This document shows positions 43,223 through 53,907 of a DNA stretch of 64,000 nt, one piece after another (the stretch's first letter is position 1; the number at the start of each line of letters is the position of its first letter). The stretch lies in contig CAYUCE010000001.1 of the NCBI GenBank assembly GCA_964443275.1, positions 1 to 64,000 on the forward strand. Reading direction: 5' to 3'. Both the position numbers and the translations under genes were made by a program. Under the pieces are notes generated by a model. That model saw only the letters and a program-made list of their open reading frames with translations. It made no database searches and was not told where the DNA came from. Source of the stretch: CAYUCE01 sp964443275. GTDB lineage: Bacteria > Bipolaricaulota > Bipolaricaulia > CAYUCE01.

Positions 43223-43783
43223 TTAAGCCCCTAAAGCCTCTCCAGCTCCCCCCAATTTGCCCTCTTTCTGAATAACTTCTTCATCTTTGTACCTAACTCC
43301 CTTACCTTTATAGGGCTCCGGTGGTCGGATGGAACGGATATCTGCAGCTATTTGTCCTACTAACTGTTTATCGGCACCGCGTATTGTAATTTCAGTCCTG
43401 TCTTCAACTTCTGCCTGAATGCCGTCTGGCAACTTATATTCTACTGGATTTGAAAAACCCAGCTCTAGGATCATCTTACTTCCCTCCAGGCGGGCGCGAT
43501 ATCCCAACCCTTTCAAAACCAATCGCTTTTCAAAGGGTTCTACCACTCCCTTTACCATGTTGTAAATCAAACTTCTATATAGCCCGTGCTGTGCCTTACC
43601 AGTCTTGTCATTCCGCAGTCGATCTAGCTTTATTTGACCCTTTTCTACCTTGACAGAAACCAGCCGCCAATTATATTCTTGGGTTAGGACCGTGCCGTTA
43701 CATTCCACTTTAACCAGGCCCTTGGTAACTTCTACATTTACCCCTTCCGGGATATCGATAGGAACCTTGCCCATTCTAGACAT
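43223..43783 (-). CDS. rplF: 50S ribosomal protein L6
   Basis: 186 residues from the ATG at 43783 (MSRMGKVPIDIPEGV), just after the rpsH stop at 43789; an in-frame start four codons earlier is less likely. The C-terminal PPEPYKGKGVRYKDEEVIQKEGK matches L6, followed by a short extra Gly/Ala tail. Binds 23S rRNA near the factor site. Confidence 0.95.
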   Translation of the reverse strand: MSRMGKVPIDIPEGVNVEVTKGLVKVECNGTVLTQEYNWRLVSVKVEKGQIKLDRLRNDKTGKAQHGLYRSLIYNMVKGVVEPFEKRLVLKGLGYRARLEGSKMILELGFSNPVEYKLPDGIQAEVEDRTEITIRGADKQLVGQIAADIRSIRPPEPYKGKGVRYKDEEVIQKEGKLGGAGEALGA

Positions 43784-43788
43784 ATCTA

Positions 43789-44217
43789 TCACCAAATCTT
43801 GAAAAGAAGTTCACCGCCTACTTTCCTCTTCCTAGCTTCCTTCCCAGTCATTACTCCATGTGAAGTTGAGAGCACGCATGTTCCCAACCCGGAGACAACT
43901 TCCGGTATCTGGTCCGTTTTAGTATACACACGAGTGGAAGGTTTGCTTACCCTTTCAATATTCTCAATCACTCTTACTTTCTCCCTTCTACCTTTGCCCC
44001 GCCCGCCGGACTTTTGCTTATACTTCAACTTTATTAATATATCCTGCTTTGAATCTTGGGATCTCTCTTCATAATCTTCTATATAACCTTCCTCTTTCAA
44101 AATCTTCGCTATAGCCAATTTCAAGTTAGATCGGGGCACCCTCACCTTTCGGTGAAATCGCCCATTTGCATTCTTTATTCTAACTAACATATCTGCTATT
44201 GGATCTTCAATAGTCAT
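43789..44217 (-). CDS. rpsH: 30S ribosomal protein S8
   Basis: 142 residues: DPIADMLVRIKNANGRFHRKVRVPRSNLKLAIAKIL and the C-terminal STSHGVMTGKEARKRKVGGELLFKIW. It is slightly longer than E. coli S8 because of a basic insert near residue 70 (QKSGGRGKGRREK). Central-domain 16S binder. Confidence 0.96.
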   Translation of the reverse strand: MTIEDPIADMLVRIKNANGRFHRKVRVPRSNLKLAIAKILKEEGYIEDYEERSQDSKQDILIKLKYKQKSGGRGKGRREKVRVIENIERVSKPSTRVYTKTDQIPEVVSGLGTCVLSTSHGVMTGKEARKRKVGGELLFKIW

Positions 44218-44317
44218 AGACTTTTCCCTCCCGGTTTACTGCTTTCATAAAAGCTAAAAAGCCTTATCTTCGATCAATCATATACAAATTATTCCCATAA
44301 GTATTTAAAAACTACCC

Positions 44318-44503
44318 TTACCAGCTTGACTTTTTAACCCCGGGGATTTCTCCTCTGTGGGCAAGCTTTCTAAAGCAAAGACGACATACACCAAAATCCC
44401 TTATGTATCCTCTTGCCCGCCCACATATCCTGCAGCGATTGTATTCCCTGCTGCTATATTTCTTCTCTTTTTTGAATTTTTCAATAAGTGCTTGTCTGGC
44501 CAT
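44318..44503 (-). CDS. rpsN: 30S ribosomal protein S14, zinc type
   Basis: 61 residues from the ATG at 44503 ([20 protein letters not shown]), which is one base after the rplE stop; a GTG at 44512 is a weaker option. CRICGR and CRLCFR give the four-Cys zinc site. Ends [11 protein letters not shown] as in zinc-type S14. About 100 bases without features separate it from rpsH. Confidence 0.95.
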   Translation of the reverse strand: MARQALIEKFKKEKKYSSREYNRCRICGRARGYIRDFGVCRLCFRKLAHRGEIPGVKKSSW

Positions 44504-44504
44504 T

Positions 44505-45035
44505 TTAATCACTAAATGGTAATCCCATCTCCTTAAGCAAATAATAAGCCTCTTGATCCGAATCCGCTGTGGTAACTATAGTTATATCCATCCCTTGCAC
44601 CGTTTCAATATCGTCGTAATTAATCTCTGGAAAGATCAACTGTTCCCCTATTCCCAGAGAATAGTTACCCCTACCATCAAAGGAGTCCGAGGAAAGCCCC
44701 CGAAAGTCACGCAATCCAGGCAATACTAAATTGAATAACTTTTCCAAAAAAGCAAAAGCCCGCTGTTTTCTTAAAGTAACCTTACACCCGATCTGGTCAC
44801 CCTGGGAAACTCCAAAATCGGAAATGGACTTTTTGGCTCGGGTGGCAACTGGCTTTTGCCCGCTAATCTGTGTTAAATCATCCATTGCACTTTGTAGGAC
44901 TTTTGGATTATCTACCTGAGATACCCCCATGTTGACCACCACTTTTCCCAGCTTTGGTACCTGCATAGGGTTATCGTAGTTAAGCCTGTCTATCAACTTT
45001 GGCGCTATTTCCTCTTTAAACCTTTCTTTCAACAT
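44505..45035 (-). CDS. rplE: 50S ribosomal protein L5
   Basis: 176 residues: [33 protein letters not shown], and [25 protein letters not shown]. Binds 5S rRNA and the P-site tRNA. Overlaps rplX by one base. Confidence 0.96.
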   Translation of the reverse strand: MLKERFKEEIAPKLIDRLNYDNPMQVPKLGKVVVNMGVSQVDNPKVLQSAMDDLTQISGQKPVATRAKKSISDFGVSQGDQIGCKVTLRKQRAFAFLEKLFNLVLPGLRDFRGLSSDSFDGRGNYSLGIGEQLIFPEINYDDIETVQGMDITIVTTADSDQEAYYLLKEMGLPFSD

Positions 45036-45349
45036 TAGCTAAAACTTTGCCCACACTTTTTGCAGAGGCGAAGTTTTTCTCCATTTTCTAAAATCTTGAA
45101 ACCAACCCGAGTGGGTTTTTTGCACTCCGGGCATATAGGAAGCACATCCGAAATATGAATGGGGCCTTCCTGCTCAATTATCCCCCCCTCACGTTGGCGG
45201 GCGGTGGGCCTTTGGTGCCGGGTTATCATATTAATATTCTCTACTACTATTTCATCCTCACCGGGAAAGACTTTTAACACTTCCCCCTCTTTACCGCGGT
45301 CGTTTCCAGCAGTTACCTTCACCCTATCACCCTTCTTAACCTTTCTCAT
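45035..45349 (-). CDS. rplX: 50S ribosomal protein L24
   Basis: 104 residues: [44 protein letters not shown] (KOW motif) and a C-terminal CPEC...CKKC zinc pair, typical of zinc-type L24. Early 50S assembly protein. Confidence 0.96.
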   Translation of the reverse strand: MRKVKKGDRVKVTAGNDRGKEGEVLKVFPGEDEIVVENINMITRHQRPTARQREGGIIEQEGPIHISDVLPICPECKKPTRVGFKILENGEKLRLCKKCGQSFS

Positions 45350-45351
45350 CC

Positions 45352-45717
45352 TTATAGCACCTCCGGAGCTAGGGAAATTACCCGTAACATATTTCTGGCT
45401 CTAAGTTCCCGGGTCACCGGTCCAAAAATGCGGGTACCTACAGGCTCCAGATAGTCATTCACCAGGATGGCCGCGTTGTCATCAAAGCGGATATATGAAC
45501 CATCCGATCTTTGTAAGCCTTCCCTAGTTCTAATAATTATCGCCTTGACCAGGTCACCTTTTTCCATCTCGCTGGTGGGAATCCTTTTCCTAACCGAACC
45601 TACGATAAGATCGCCAATACCGCCTTTATTCTTGGAATGACCCAGGACGTTTATGCACTTTAATTCCTTTACCCCGGAATTATCCGCTACTTTCAATATA
45701 GCTTCTGGTTGAATCAT
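45352..45717 (-). CDS. rplN: 50S ribosomal protein L14
   Basis: 121 residues from the ATG at 45717 ([26 protein letters not shown]); the 18 hydrophobic residues upstream in frame are not part of L14. [14 protein letters not shown] and the C-terminal [16 protein letters not shown] ending are typical. The spacer to rpsQ holds an 8-bp inverted repeat (45732-45739 and 45768-45775) and no clear ribosome site. Confidence 0.94.
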   Translation of the reverse strand: MIQPEAILKVADNSGVKELKCINVLGHSKNKGGIGDLIVGSVRKRIPTSEMEKGDLVKAIIIRTREGLQRSDGSYIRFDDNAAILVNDYLEPVGTRIFGPVTRELRARNMLRVISLAPEVL

Positions 45718-45787
45718 GTCTATAAGATGTAAATAGTGAGCTAAAAGAATCAGTAACATACAGTTAATCACTATTCACTTAAGCTAC

Positions 45788-46024
45788 TCACCCTCTTTTT
45801 CGTATAACCTTCTCCAACTTCCATCTTTTCTTCTTGGATATGGGCCTGGTTTCCACTATTCTCACCGTATCCCCCACCTTCGCCTCTTCTTTTTCGTCAT
45901 GGGCATAGAACTTGGAAGCCTTACGAACGTACTTTTTATAGCGCGAATGAGGCACCGATCTTTCCACCATCACGGTGATCGTCTTATCCATCTTATCGGA
46001 GACTACTTTTCCGGTCTTTTCCAT
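45788..46024 (-). CDS. rpsQ: 30S ribosomal protein S17
   Basis: 78 residues: [64 protein letters not shown]. Primary 16S 5'-domain binder. Confidence 0.96.
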   Translation of the reverse strand: MEKTGKVVSDKMDKTITVMVERSVPHSRYKKYVRKASKFYAHDEKEEAKVGDTVRIVETRPISKKKRWKLEKVIRKRG

Positions 46025-46041
46025 TCTTAACTATCCTCCAT

Positions 46042-46239
46042 CTATTCAGCTTCCAGTTCCCTTTCCCTGAGTATGGTCTTCACCCGGGCAACATCTTTTC
46101 TAGTCTCAGCCAAAAAAGCTGTGTTATCCTGCTGGTCAGTAGCCACCTGGAACCTCAAATTAAATAGTTTACCTTTCAGTTCCTCTTCCTTGGCCTCAAG
46201 CTCCTGGTCAGTCAAGTCACGTAAAGTTCTTGCTCGCAT
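46042..46239 (-). CDS. rpmC: 50S ribosomal protein L29
   Basis: 65 residues from the ATG at 46239 (MRARTLRDLTDQELEAKEEELKGKLFNLRFQ...). A TTG at 46260 would add seven residues. Two-helix protein at the polypeptide exit. The C-terminal VARVKTILRERELEAE is typical. Confidence 0.93.
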   Translation of the reverse strand: MRARTLRDLTDQELEAKEEELKGKLFNLRFQVATDQQDNTAFLAETRKDVARVKTILRERELEAE

Positions 46240-46275
46240 CTTCTTGGACTCACTTCCCAATAATTTTCGAAAATC

Positions 46276-46734
46276 TTAACCCTTGAGCCTTTCTCCACGG
46301 CTCACTTCCTCCCCACCTAACCTCATAGCCCGTTTGAGCCTGGTCCGTATAGGAAGCTTGTAGGATACCAGCTTATGGACCCTCTCTGCCTTCTGTTTAG
46401 AAATACCCGCCATTTCAAACATCACTCTGGCCGGCAAAACCACAGCTACCCACCCTTCAGGTTCTCCTTTACCCTTACCCATCCGGGTCTCAGCCGCAGT
46501 CTTAGTCACCGGCTTATCGGGAAATATTCTGATCCAAACCTTAGAACCCTTTCCCAACTCGCGAGTGAGCACCATTCGGCAGGATTCTATCTGTTCGCTG
46601 GTAATCCACGCCGGTTCCAAGGCTTGAATACCCCAATCCCCAAACGAAACAGTTGCTCCCCTACTAGCCCTACCCTTTCGCCTTCCTCGCTGCTCTTTTC
46701 TAAATTTCTTCTTTTTCGGATATAACAGTGGCAT
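46276..46734 (-). CDS. rplP: 50S ribosomal protein L16
   Basis: 152 residues, somewhat longer than the usual 135-145 because of a C-terminal extension ([15 protein letters not shown]). [42 protein letters not shown] and [27 protein letters not shown] are diagnostic. Supports tRNA binding at the A and P sites. Confidence 0.95.
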   Translation of the reverse strand: MPLLYPKKKKFRKEQRGRRKGRASRGATVSFGDWGIQALEPAWITSEQIESCRMVLTRELGKGSKVWIRIFPDKPVTKTAAETRMGKGKGEPEGWVAVVLPARVMFEMAGISKQKAERVHKLVSYKLPIRTRLKRAMRLGGEEVSRGERLKG

Positions 46735-46755
46735 AGCAATAAAGATCCTTATACT

Positions 46756-47418
46756 TTAAGGAGAAGGAGCTACTCCCTCAGCTAGCTCTTCCGGCAGTAT
46801 CTCTCCCCTAAAAACCCAAGCCTTAACCCCTATAGGACCGTATTTAGTCCTGGCTTCGGTAAACCCATAATCTATATCAGCTCTGATGGTCTGTAGAGGG
46901 ACCCTCCCAGCCATTCTATCCACGGAACGAGCAATATCTGCTCCCCCCAGGCGGCCGCTGCATTTAACTTTGACCCCTTCCGCACCGTTTCTCATCACTC
47001 GCTCTACTACTTCGCGCATTGCACGGGCCGGGGGAAACCTATTCTCAATTCGAAAGGCAACTTCCTCAGCCACCAATATGGCTTCTAAATCCGGGTTTTC
47101 CACTTCCTTGATAGAAATCCTTACCTTCCTGCTTACCTTTCGTTCTAATTCCTTCTGAAACCTATCTATTTCCTTTCCCCCGGTACCGATTATTATCCCC
47201 GGACGAGCAGTACGGACAATTAATGACACCCTCTTATCAGTCGGCCTTTCGATATTCACCTCAGCCACACCAGCTCCCCGGTATCTTTCCCTTATCAGAT
47301 CCCGTATTTGTTTATCCTCAGCTAGGTACTCCGGGGCCAACTCATCATCATACCAGTTTGATTTCCACTTCTTATTAACCCCCAGCCTAAATCCTATAGG
47401 GTGAGTTTTCTGACCCAT
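46756..47418 (-). CDS. rpsC: 30S ribosomal protein S3
   Basis: 220 residues: [27 protein letters not shown] domain [16 protein letters not shown], and [28 protein letters not shown]. mRNA-entry protein. One-base overlap with rplV. Confidence 0.97.
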   Translation of the reverse strand: MGQKTHPIGFRLGVNKKWKSNWYDDELAPEYLAEDKQIRDLIRERYRGAGVAEVNIERPTDKRVSLIVRTARPGIIIGTGGKEIDRFQKELERKVSRKVRISIKEVENPDLEAILVAEEVAFRIENRFPPARAMREVVERVMRNGAEGVKVKCSGRLGGADIARSVDRMAGRVPLQTIRADIDYGFTEARTKYGPIGVKAWVFRGEILPEELAEGVAPSP

Positions 47419-47759
47419 TACTCGTCCTCTCCATCTGAGACAAAAACGGTGATATGACTTGTTCTTCTGTTTATTATATCCGCTCTGCCCATAGCCCTAG
47501 GCTTTAACCTCTTTAATTTAGGTCCCTCATCTACATAAGCTTTACTAACCCGCAATTGATCGATGTCCATACCGAAATTCTCCTCAGCATTAGCTATCGC
47601 CGATTCCAGAGTCTTTCTTATCTCTCGAGCCGCTTTCTTTTTCGAAAATCTAGTAATACGCAAAGCCCCGTCAACATCCTTTCCTCTTATCTCATCAATT
47701 ACCTCCCTAGCCTTGTAGGGAGAGATTCGTATATATTTGGATAAAGCTTTAGCTTCCAT
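47418..47759 (-). CDS. rplV: 50S ribosomal protein L22
   Basis: 113 residues: [25 protein letters not shown] and the tunnel loop [32 protein letters not shown]. Lines the exit tunnel constriction. Confidence 0.96.
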   Translation of the reverse strand: MEAKALSKYIRISPYKAREVIDEIRGKDVDGALRITRFSKKKAAREIRKTLESAIANAEENFGMDIDQLRVSKAYVDEGPKLKRLKPRAMGRADIINRRTSHITVFVSDGEDE

Positions 47760-47781
47760 TTAATTATATCCTTCTTATAGA

Positions 47782-48066
47782 TTACACCGGTGCAGGAGGC
47801 TTCTTCTTTTTGATTCCTCCGTGCTGTCTGAAAGTCCGGGTAGGAGCAAACTCACCTAATTTATGTCCAACCATATTCTCTTGGATGGAAACCGGTACAT
47901 GCTCCCTCCCATTGTGGACCTTTATAGTAAGACCCACCATCTTAGGGGTGATCACGGACGATCGGGACCAGGTCTTTATCTCCTCTAATTCACCCTTTTT
48001 CGCCTTTGCCACCTTGCGCTCTAGGCTTTCCTTTACATACGGCCCTTTCTTTGTCGATCGTGGCAT
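47782..48066 (-). CDS. rpsS: 30S ribosomal protein S19
   Basis: 94 residues: [73 protein letters not shown]. 30S head protein bound to S13. Confidence 0.96.
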   Translation of the reverse strand: MPRSTKKGPYVKESLERKVAKAKKGELEEIKTWSRSSVITPKMVGLTIKVHNGREHVPVSIQENMVGHKLGEFAPTRTFRQHGGIKKKKPPAPV

Positions 48067-48067
48067 C

Positions 48068-48907
48068 TTATTTCCCTCTCCTCCTTCCTATGTTCTTGAG
48101 TATTCTTTTATCATCCTTCTTGCGTCTAGTCTTTCCCCCCTTGGCCGGCAGTCCTTTAGGAGATACCGGCGGCCGACCAACACGACCTCTTCCCTCACCA
48201 CCTCCATGGGGATGATCAACAGCGTTCATGGCCACTCCCCGGGTCTTGGGACGGCGTCCCAAATGCCTCTTCCGTCCAGCTTTTCCAGATTTTACGTTTT
48301 TGTGATCTGGATTCGAAACCTGGCCTACAGTAGCCTGACATCTTTCGTCAAATACTCTCACTTCACCAGAAGGAAGCTTTAACCTTACCGCCCCCGCTTG
48401 TTCATCTTTTCCCAGAACTTGCGCCTGGGTGCCAGCAGAACGGGCAATCTTGCCCATACTACCCGGGTTAAACTCTACGTTATGAACTGGAGTTCCTACC
48501 GGGATGTCCTTTAAAGATAGAGAATTACCGGGCTTAATTTCTGCTCCCTCCCCGGCTCTTACTTTAGTCCCCACTTCTAATCTTCGGGGGGCAATAATGT
48601 ACCTCTTCTCCCCATCTTTATATTTGAGCAAGGCAATCCAAGCAGATCTGTTGGGATCGTATTCCAAGGATTGTACCTCGGCAGGTATTTCTTCCTTATC
48701 CCGGTCAAAATCTATTATCCGATACTCACGCTTATGGCCTCCCCCTCTTCCTCTAACTGTGACCCTGCCTTGGTTATTGCGCCCAGCTTGGCACTTCATC
48801 GGCTTAAGCAGGCTCTTTTCGGGTTCTTTGGCCGTAAGCTCCCCATAATCAGGTAGCTCTGAATGTCTTCTTCCAGGCGAAGTTGGTTTAAATCTTTTTA
48901 GTCCCAT
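48068..48907 (-). CDS. rplB: 50S ribosomal protein L2
   Basis: 279 residues: [49 protein letters not shown], and the peptidyl-transferase loop [17 protein letters not shown]. Essential for subunit joining and catalysis. Confidence 0.97.
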   Translation of the reverse strand: MGLKRFKPTSPGRRHSELPDYGELTAKEPEKSLLKPMKCQAGRNNQGRVTVRGRGGGHKREYRIIDFDRDKEEIPAEVQSLEYDPNRSAWIALLKYKDGEKRYIIAPRRLEVGTKVRAGEGAEIKPGNSLSLKDIPVGTPVHNVEFNPGSMGKIARSAGTQAQVLGKDEQAGAVRLKLPSGEVRVFDERCQATVGQVSNPDHKNVKSGKAGRKRHLGRRPKTRGVAMNAVDHPHGGGEGRGRVGRPPVSPKGLPAKGGKTRRKKDDKRILKNIGRRRGK

Positions 48908-48923
48908 AATTAATCCTACCTTT

Positions 48924-49211
48924 TTACTGATAGATCTCTATCTGGTCTTCCTCAGCTAATTTAACTATGGCCTTCTTCCAGCTAGGCCGCTTCCCTTCTA
49001 CATTAAACCTCATACTTCGGGGTTTACCCTTATAGTTCATAGTCCAAACCTTTTCTACCTTTACATCGAACAAGCTCTCAACTGCCTTTTGAATCTGGAT
49101 TTTGTTCGCCTGCTGATGAACCCGAAAGGTGTACTTGTTCTGTTCTCCCTGAAGTCTCCAACTCTCTTCAGAAACTATGGGCTCGATGATTACGTCCTCT
49201 GAATACTCCAT
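48924..49211 (-). CDS. rplW: 50S ribosomal protein L23
   Basis: 95 residues: [60 protein letters not shown]. Exit-site protein that docks SRP and trigger factor. Confidence 0.95.
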   Translation of the reverse strand: MEYSEDVIIEPIVSEESWRLQGEQNKYTFRVHQQANKIQIQKAVESLFDVKVEKVWTMNYKGKPRSMRFNVEGKRPSWKKAIVKLAEEDQIEIYQ

Positions 49212-49213
49212 CT

Positions 49214-49843
49214 TTAACTCAACCTTTCAACTAGTTCATCAAAAGCTTGCTTTGTAATTAATAACTCCTCATGCTTCAAAATGTCATAAACATTGACCCC
49301 GTTTGTGAGGAGACATTTAGCATGAGGAATATTGCTAAAGGATTTTTTTACTGCGATGTTTTCTTCCTCGGGCGAAATTATTATAAGAACTTTATCATCA
49401 AAGTCAAGTTTATTTAATAGATCGATTCCCTGTTTAGTTCCAGGCTCTTCAAAGGCAATAGTGTCGATTAACTTGAGCTTGCCTTCCTTAAACCTAGCGG
49501 AGAGGGCCGTCCTTTTGGCCTTACTTTTCATCTTCTTAGGCAAGCGATAGTTATAATCCTTGGGCTGAGGACCAAAAGTTACTCCCCCTCCGACCCAAAG
49601 AGGGGTCTTTCGTGAACCATGCCTTGCCCGTCCCGTACCCTTCTGTCGCCAAGGTTTCCGGTTACTACCTGTTACCTCTGATCGCGTCTTGGTGGAAGCA
49701 GTACCCTGTCGGGCATTGGTCCTTTCCATCTTTACTGTCTTATACAAAAGATCCACATCGATATCCTCAAGAAAAAAGTGGGAATCTAGCTTAATCTCTC
49801 CAACCTCGCCATTTGCAAAATGATGTAGTTTAATGTTCACCAT
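49214..49843 (-). CDS. rplD: 50S ribosomal protein L4
   Basis: 209 residues: RQGTASTKTRSEVTGSNRKPWRQKGTGRARHGSRKTPLWVGGGVTFGPQPKDY is the tunnel loop. In many bacteria L4 is the S10-operon repressor; no S10-leader structure was recognised here. Overlaps rplC by 14 bases. Confidence 0.96.
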   Translation of the reverse strand: MVNIKLHHFANGEVGEIKLDSHFFLEDIDVDLLYKTVKMERTNARQGTASTKTRSEVTGSNRKPWRQKGTGRARHGSRKTPLWVGGGVTFGPQPKDYNYRLPKKMKSKAKRTALSARFKEGKLKLIDTIAFEEPGTKQGIDLLNKLDFDDKVLIIISPEEENIAVKKSFSNIPHAKCLLTNGVNVYDILKHEELLITKQAFDELVERLS

Positions 49844-50462
49844 TGTTCTTTATTATCTCCAATAAATTACCTTTAGGACCGGGCACCGAACCTTTTACCA
49901 CCAGTAAATTTTTCCCTTCATCCACTTTTAAGACTTTTAACCCACTTACGGAAACTGTCTCATTCCCGGTCCGGCCAGGCATCTTTTTACCTTTAAACAC
50001 CCTTCCCGTACCGGCGATACTACCAATAGAACCAGGCCGACGTTTAAATCCCGAGCCGTGACTATCAGGGCCTCCCGAGAAATTCCACCTTTTGACCACA
50101 CCCTGAAAACCCTTGCCTTTAGTCTTACCCCGGACGGTTACCTCCGATACATCTTTAAATATGCTTACCCCTACTTCCTGACCTATCTGGTAGCCGTTAG
50201 GTTTAGCAACCTTGTACTCGGATAAAAATTTTCTGGGGGATAACCCAGCTTTGTTAAAATGGCCTTCTGCCGGCTTAGAAGCTCTTGCTTCCTTTATCTC
50301 TTCATATCCTAACTGCAAGGCATTATAACCATCACTTTCTTCCGTCTTTACCTGAACGACTACATTTGGCTCACAACCAATTACCGTAGCCGGCAGGGCT
50401 TTTCCTTCTTCAGTAAAAACTTGCGTCATTCCAATTTTTCTTCCCATTACTCCCAAAGACAT
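49830..50462 (-). CDS. rplC: 50S ribosomal protein L3
   Basis: 210 residues: MGRKIGMTQVFTEEGKALPATVI, GKGFQGVVKRWNFSGGPDSHGSGFKRRPGSIGS, and GKKMPGRTGNETVSV. Primary 23S 3'-domain binder. Confidence 0.96.
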   Translation of the reverse strand: MSLGVMGRKIGMTQVFTEEGKALPATVIGCEPNVVVQVKTEESDGYNALQLGYEEIKEARASKPAEGHFNKAGLSPRKFLSEYKVAKPNGYQIGQEVGVSIFKDVSEVTVRGKTKGKGFQGVVKRWNFSGGPDSHGSGFKRRPGSIGSIAGTGRVFKGKKMPGRTGNETVSVSGLKVLKVDEGKNLLVVKGSVPGPKGNLLEIIKNNGEH

Positions 50463-50505
50463 TGATTTCCTCCAAATCTTCTATTAGCTTGCTTTCCTAC
50501 AAATC

Positions 50506-50814
50506 CTACAGCTTTATCTCTATATCAATTCCCGTAGGTAGCTCTACCTCCATCAAAGCATTTATGGTCTCTGATGTAGGCTCCTTGATATCTAGCAACC
50601 TTTTATGTATCCGCCGTTCAAAGTGTTCCATTGATTTCTTATTAACGTGAGGAGACCTGAGAACAGTATATGTTTTCTTCTTGGTGGGAAGCGGTATAGG
50701 ACCGGAAACCTTGGCTCTAGTTTCTTCAGCAGTTCTCACCAACTTCCCCACTGCATCGTCTACCAGCTCGTGATCATAAGACTTAAGTCTTATTCTAATT
50801 TTCTCTCTAGCCAT
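50506..50814 (-). CDS. rpsJ: 30S ribosomal protein S10
   Basis: 102 residues: [64 protein letters not shown]. It directly follows fusA with no tuf gene between them. Confidence 0.97.
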   Translation of the reverse strand: MAREKIRIRLKSYDHELVDDAVGKLVRTAEETRAKVSGPIPLPTKKKTYTVLRSPHVNKKSMEHFERRIHKRLLDIKEPTSETINALMEVELPTGIDIEIKL

Positions 50815-52926
50815 TTAAAACCTCTTTTTTTGTAGTACTTTTTCTTTCTCTTCCCTAACCTCCGCGTAGTGAGAGAACCTGAGGGAATGTGTAGCCCGGC
50901 CTTGACTGCGAGATCTCAAAGCGGTAGCCAAACCAAAACTTGAAGAGAGCGGCAAATCCAAGGTCACAATTTGAGTACCATCTCTTGAAGTGATTTCCTT
51001 TATTTCACCTTTCCTGCTATTTATCTCATCTACCACATCACCAATGTGGGAGCCCGGACAAATAATCTCACCTTCCATTATCGGCTCCAAGAGCATTATT
51101 TTCCCTTCCTCATATGCTCTCTTGAGTCCAGTTCTCAGCGCCTTAGTAGCAGCGGTTTTAAAAGCCAATTCCGATGAATCCACCGGGTGGTGTGAGCCAC
51201 CATAAAGGACTGCCTCCAAATCAACGACTGGATACCCGCCTATGGGGCCACTTCCCGTACCTTCTTCAACCCCCTTCTCAACTGCTTTAATGTACTCCTT
51301 CGGAATGTCCCCCCCTCTGATTTCATCCACAAATTTGAATCCAGTACCCCGCTGGAGAGGTCGAAATCTAATCTTTACGTGCCCATATTGCCCCCGGCCG
51401 CCGGTCTGCTTGACGAACTTCTCTTCCACATCCATTTCCCCGGTCAAGGATTCTTTGTAAGCTACCTCCGGCTGACCCATATTGGCTGAAACGTTAAAAT
51501 CTCGGATTAGACGCTGCAAGAGCACTTCTAAGTGAAGTTCTCCCATACCGGAGATGATGAGTTGATTGGTCTCCTCATCCATACTGTAATCAAAAGTGGG
51601 ATCTTCTTGAGATAGTTTATAGAGGGCTTCATATAGTTTACTTTCTTTGGCCGCTGAGGCGGGCTCGATAGCAGCGGATATTACTGGCTGAGGGAATTCA
51701 ATCCTTTCCAGTACTATAGGATGATCAGGATCACAAAGGGTATCACCAGTGGAAAGATCCTTCGGCCCTACAATACAGGCTATATTACCTGCGCTAACCG
51801 AATCCACCTGGGTTCTCTTGTTTGCATGCATTAAAAAGATCCGGGATATCCTCTCTTTCTTACCAGTAGTTGTATTTAAAAGATAGGAACCCTTCTCCAA
51901 CCTTCCCGAGTAAACCCTTATAAAGATCAACTTTTGGGCATATTCATCGGAAGTCACCTTAAAAGCAAGACAAGCTAGGGGCTCATCAGGATCTGCTTCC
52001 CTGGTCTCTACCTTATCTTTATCTCCGTTGGTCTCCGACAGCGGGGTTCCCTTAACCGGGGGCACTTCCTTGGGGGATGGGAGGTAGTCGACTACGCAAT
52101 CGAGTATGGGTTGTATACCCATATTTTTAAGGGCCGATCCTCCTAAAACCGGTACATATCCTTCTTCCAGACACCCCTTCCTGATAGCCTTCTTTATCAT
52201 TTCCTCACTTATTTCCTCCTCCTTTAGGTAACGGTTTAGTATTTCATCATCTATTTCAGCCAGCTTTTCCATCAGTTCTTCCCTAAAAGATCGGGCCTTC
52301 TCTCTATAGTCTTCTGGAATAGGCCTATATTCGTATTTGGCACCTTTGGTGTCCGGGTCAAAGATCATCAGCTTCATCGAAATCAAGTCAATTATTCCCT
52401 TAAAATCGTCTCCTAAACCAAAAGGAATCTGGGTGGGAAGAGGAATTACCCCTAACCTCTCCCTCATCATATTTAAGGTGCCTACAAAGTCGGCTCCTAC
52501 CCGATCAAGCTTATTAACAAAGGCAACTCTGGGTATATGATAACGATCGGCTTGCCGCCACACCTTCTCCGACTGAGCCTCAACCATCTCCACTCCCGAA
52601 AATATGGCTACTACACCATCCAAGACCCTAAGTGACCTCTCCACTTCCGCAGTAAAGTCCACGTGACCGGGAGTATCGATTATATTTATCTGGTGGTCTC
52701 TCCAATAGCAAGTAGTAGCAGCCGATGTTATGGTTATACCGCGCTCCCTTTCCTGATCCATCCAATCCATTTCCGTATCCCCTTCGTGAACCTCCCCCAT
52801 CTTGTGGGTACGCCCGGTATAATAAAGGATACGTTCGGTAGTGGTGGTCTTGCCGGCGTCAATATGAGCGACAAAACCCATATTTCTAATTCTCTCCATC
52901 GGATAGTCTTTCTTTGCCTTGTTCAT
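50815..52926 (-). CDS. fusA: Elongation factor G
   Basis: 703 residues. G1 AHIDAGKTTTTERIL, G2 around RGITITSAATT, G3 DTPGHVDF, G4 NKLDR. Domain IV contains the GGRGQYGHVKIRF and GYPVVDLEAVLYGGSHHPVDSSE blocks, and the tip loop is intact. Catalyses translocation. It is one of the str operon genes; a small hairpin lies between rpsG and fusA. Confidence 0.97.
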   Translation of the reverse strand: MNKAKKDYPMERIRNMGFVAHIDAGKTTTTERILYYTGRTHKMGEVHEGDTEMDWMDQERERGITITSAATTCYWRDHQINIIDTPGHVDFTAEVERSLRVLDGVVAIFSGVEMVEAQSEKVWRQADRYHIPRVAFVNKLDRVGADFVGTLNMMRERLGVIPLPTQIPFGLGDDFKGIIDLISMKLMIFDPDTKGAKYEYRPIPEDYREKARSFREELMEKLAEIDDEILNRYLKEEEISEEMIKKAIRKGCLEEGYVPVLGGSALKNMGIQPILDCVVDYLPSPKEVPPVKGTPLSETNGDKDKVETREADPDEPLACLAFKVTSDEYAQKLIFIRVYSGRLEKGSYLLNTTTGKKERISRIFLMHANKRTQVDSVSAGNIACIVGPKDLSTGDTLCDPDHPIVLERIEFPQPVISAAIEPASAAKESKLYEALYKLSQEDPTFDYSMDEETNQLIISGMGELHLEVLLQRLIRDFNVSANMGQPEVAYKESLTGEMDVEEKFVKQTGGRGQYGHVKIRFRPLQRGTGFKFVDEIRGGDIPKEYIKAVEKGVEEGTGSGPIGGYPVVDLEAVLYGGSHHPVDSSELAFKTAATKALRTGLKRAYEEGKIMLLEPIMEGEIICPGSHIGDVVDEINSRKGEIKEITSRDGTQIVTLDLPLSSSFGLATALRSRSQGRATHSLRFSHYAEVREEKEKVLQKKRF

Positions 52927-52998
52927 AATTTATAATTTAAGGTTTCCAGTTGGCTAACATACCCAACCCTACGAATTCATTGGTACTATCAAATGTAG

Positions 52999-53020
52999 GG
53001 AATGGCCTCTGTGCCATTCC
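52999..53020 (-). other. Short hairpin between rpsG and fusA
   Basis: GGAATGGC (52999-53006) and GCCATTCC (53013-53020) pair around six bases within the 140-base rpsG-fusA spacer. No T-run follows on the minus strand, so a processing or translational-control element is more likely than a terminator. Confidence 0.5.
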
Positions 53021-53066
53021 TATCAATGTGGTAATCTATTGTGAAACGCTGTACTAGCACCTAAAT

Positions 53067-53558
53067 TCACCAGCGATAGTGAGCAAAGGCTCGATTTGCT
53101 TCCGCCGCTCGATGGGCCATCTCCCTCTTTCGGTAAGCCTCCCCTTCCTTGTGGTAAGCATCCAGGATCTCATTGGCCAATCGCTCCTCCATCCGTGGCT
53201 CACTTCGCCTTCTGCTGGCGTTCACTATCCATCTCAAAGCCAAGGTTATCCCTCTATCTTTGGGCACCTCATAAGGCACCTGATAGCTTGCTCCCCCTAC
53301 CCGGCGGGTTCTGGTTTCCAGCCGGGGAGAGCAGTTATTGACAGATTCATAAAAAACGTCCAGTGCCGGGTCCTCAACCTTCTCATCTATAATTTCAAAA
53401 GCCTTATATACGACCTTGCGAGCCCGATTCTTCTTCCCGCCATGCATCAAATAATTGGTAAGCTTCTCTACCACCTTGCTATCATACAAAAGATCCGGTT
53501 TCACTTTCCGGCCTGGAATGACTTCCTCTAATGCGCTTACCTCATTTCTTTGTGCCAT
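53067..53558 (-). CDS. rpsG: 30S ribosomal protein S7
   Basis: 163 residues from the ATG at 53558, preceded by AAGGAAGG; an ATG at 53600 lies deeper inside rpsL. It overlaps rpsL by 17 bases in another frame. [36 protein letters not shown] and [14 protein letters not shown] are diagnostic. Organises the 30S head. Confidence 0.95.
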   Translation of the reverse strand: MAQRNEVSALEEVIPGRKVKPDLLYDSKVVEKLTNYLMHGGKKNRARKVVYKAFEIIDEKVEDPALDVFYESVNNCSPRLETRTRRVGGASYQVPYEVPKDRGITLALRWIVNASRRRSEPRMEERLANEILDAYHKEGEAYRKREMAHRAAEANRAFAHYRW

Positions 53559-53907
53559 ATTTTGACCTTCCTTGCTCTCTGCCTTCAACACCCTCGGCAT
53601 CCAACACGCCTCTTACTATATGGTACCTCACCCCTGGCAAGTCCTTAACTCTACCCCCTCTTACCAAAACCATTGAATGCTCCTGTAAGTTGTGTCCTTC
53701 ACCGGGAATATAGGCGGTCACTTCCTTACCGTTTGACAGACGGACACGAGCAACCTTCCGGAGGGCTGAATTGGGTTTCTTAGGAGTTCTTGTAAAAACC
53801 CTAGTACAAACCCCCCGCTTTTGAGGACATCCCTGTAGGGCCTGTGACTTGCTCTTCTTTTTTTGCTTTTCTCTTCCTTTTCTCACTAATTGGTTAATCG
53901 TAGGCAT
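53542..53907 (-). CDS. rpsL: 30S ribosomal protein S12
   Basis: 121 residues: [77 protein letters not shown]. The streptomycin-site lysine (TPKKPNS) is the wild-type form. First gene of the long ribosomal block, behind a consensus promoter and a leader of about 95 nt. Confidence 0.97.
   Translation of the reverse strand: MPTINQLVRKGREKQKKKSKSQALQGCPQKRGVCTRVFTRTPKKPNSALRKVARVRLSNGKEVTAYIPGEGHNLQEHSMVLVRGGRVKDLPGVRYHIVRGVLDAEGVEGREQGRSKYGTKK

Noticed and set aside
45718..45771. N-terminal extension of L14 with a hydrophobic stretch
   Set aside because: L14 homologues begin at MIQPEA; the extension has no ribosome site and overlaps the spacer.
45732..45775. Eight-base inverted repeat in the rpsQ-rplN spacer
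   Set aside because: Short stem with a 28-base loop and without the CCAGCACT ends; not distinguishable from chance.
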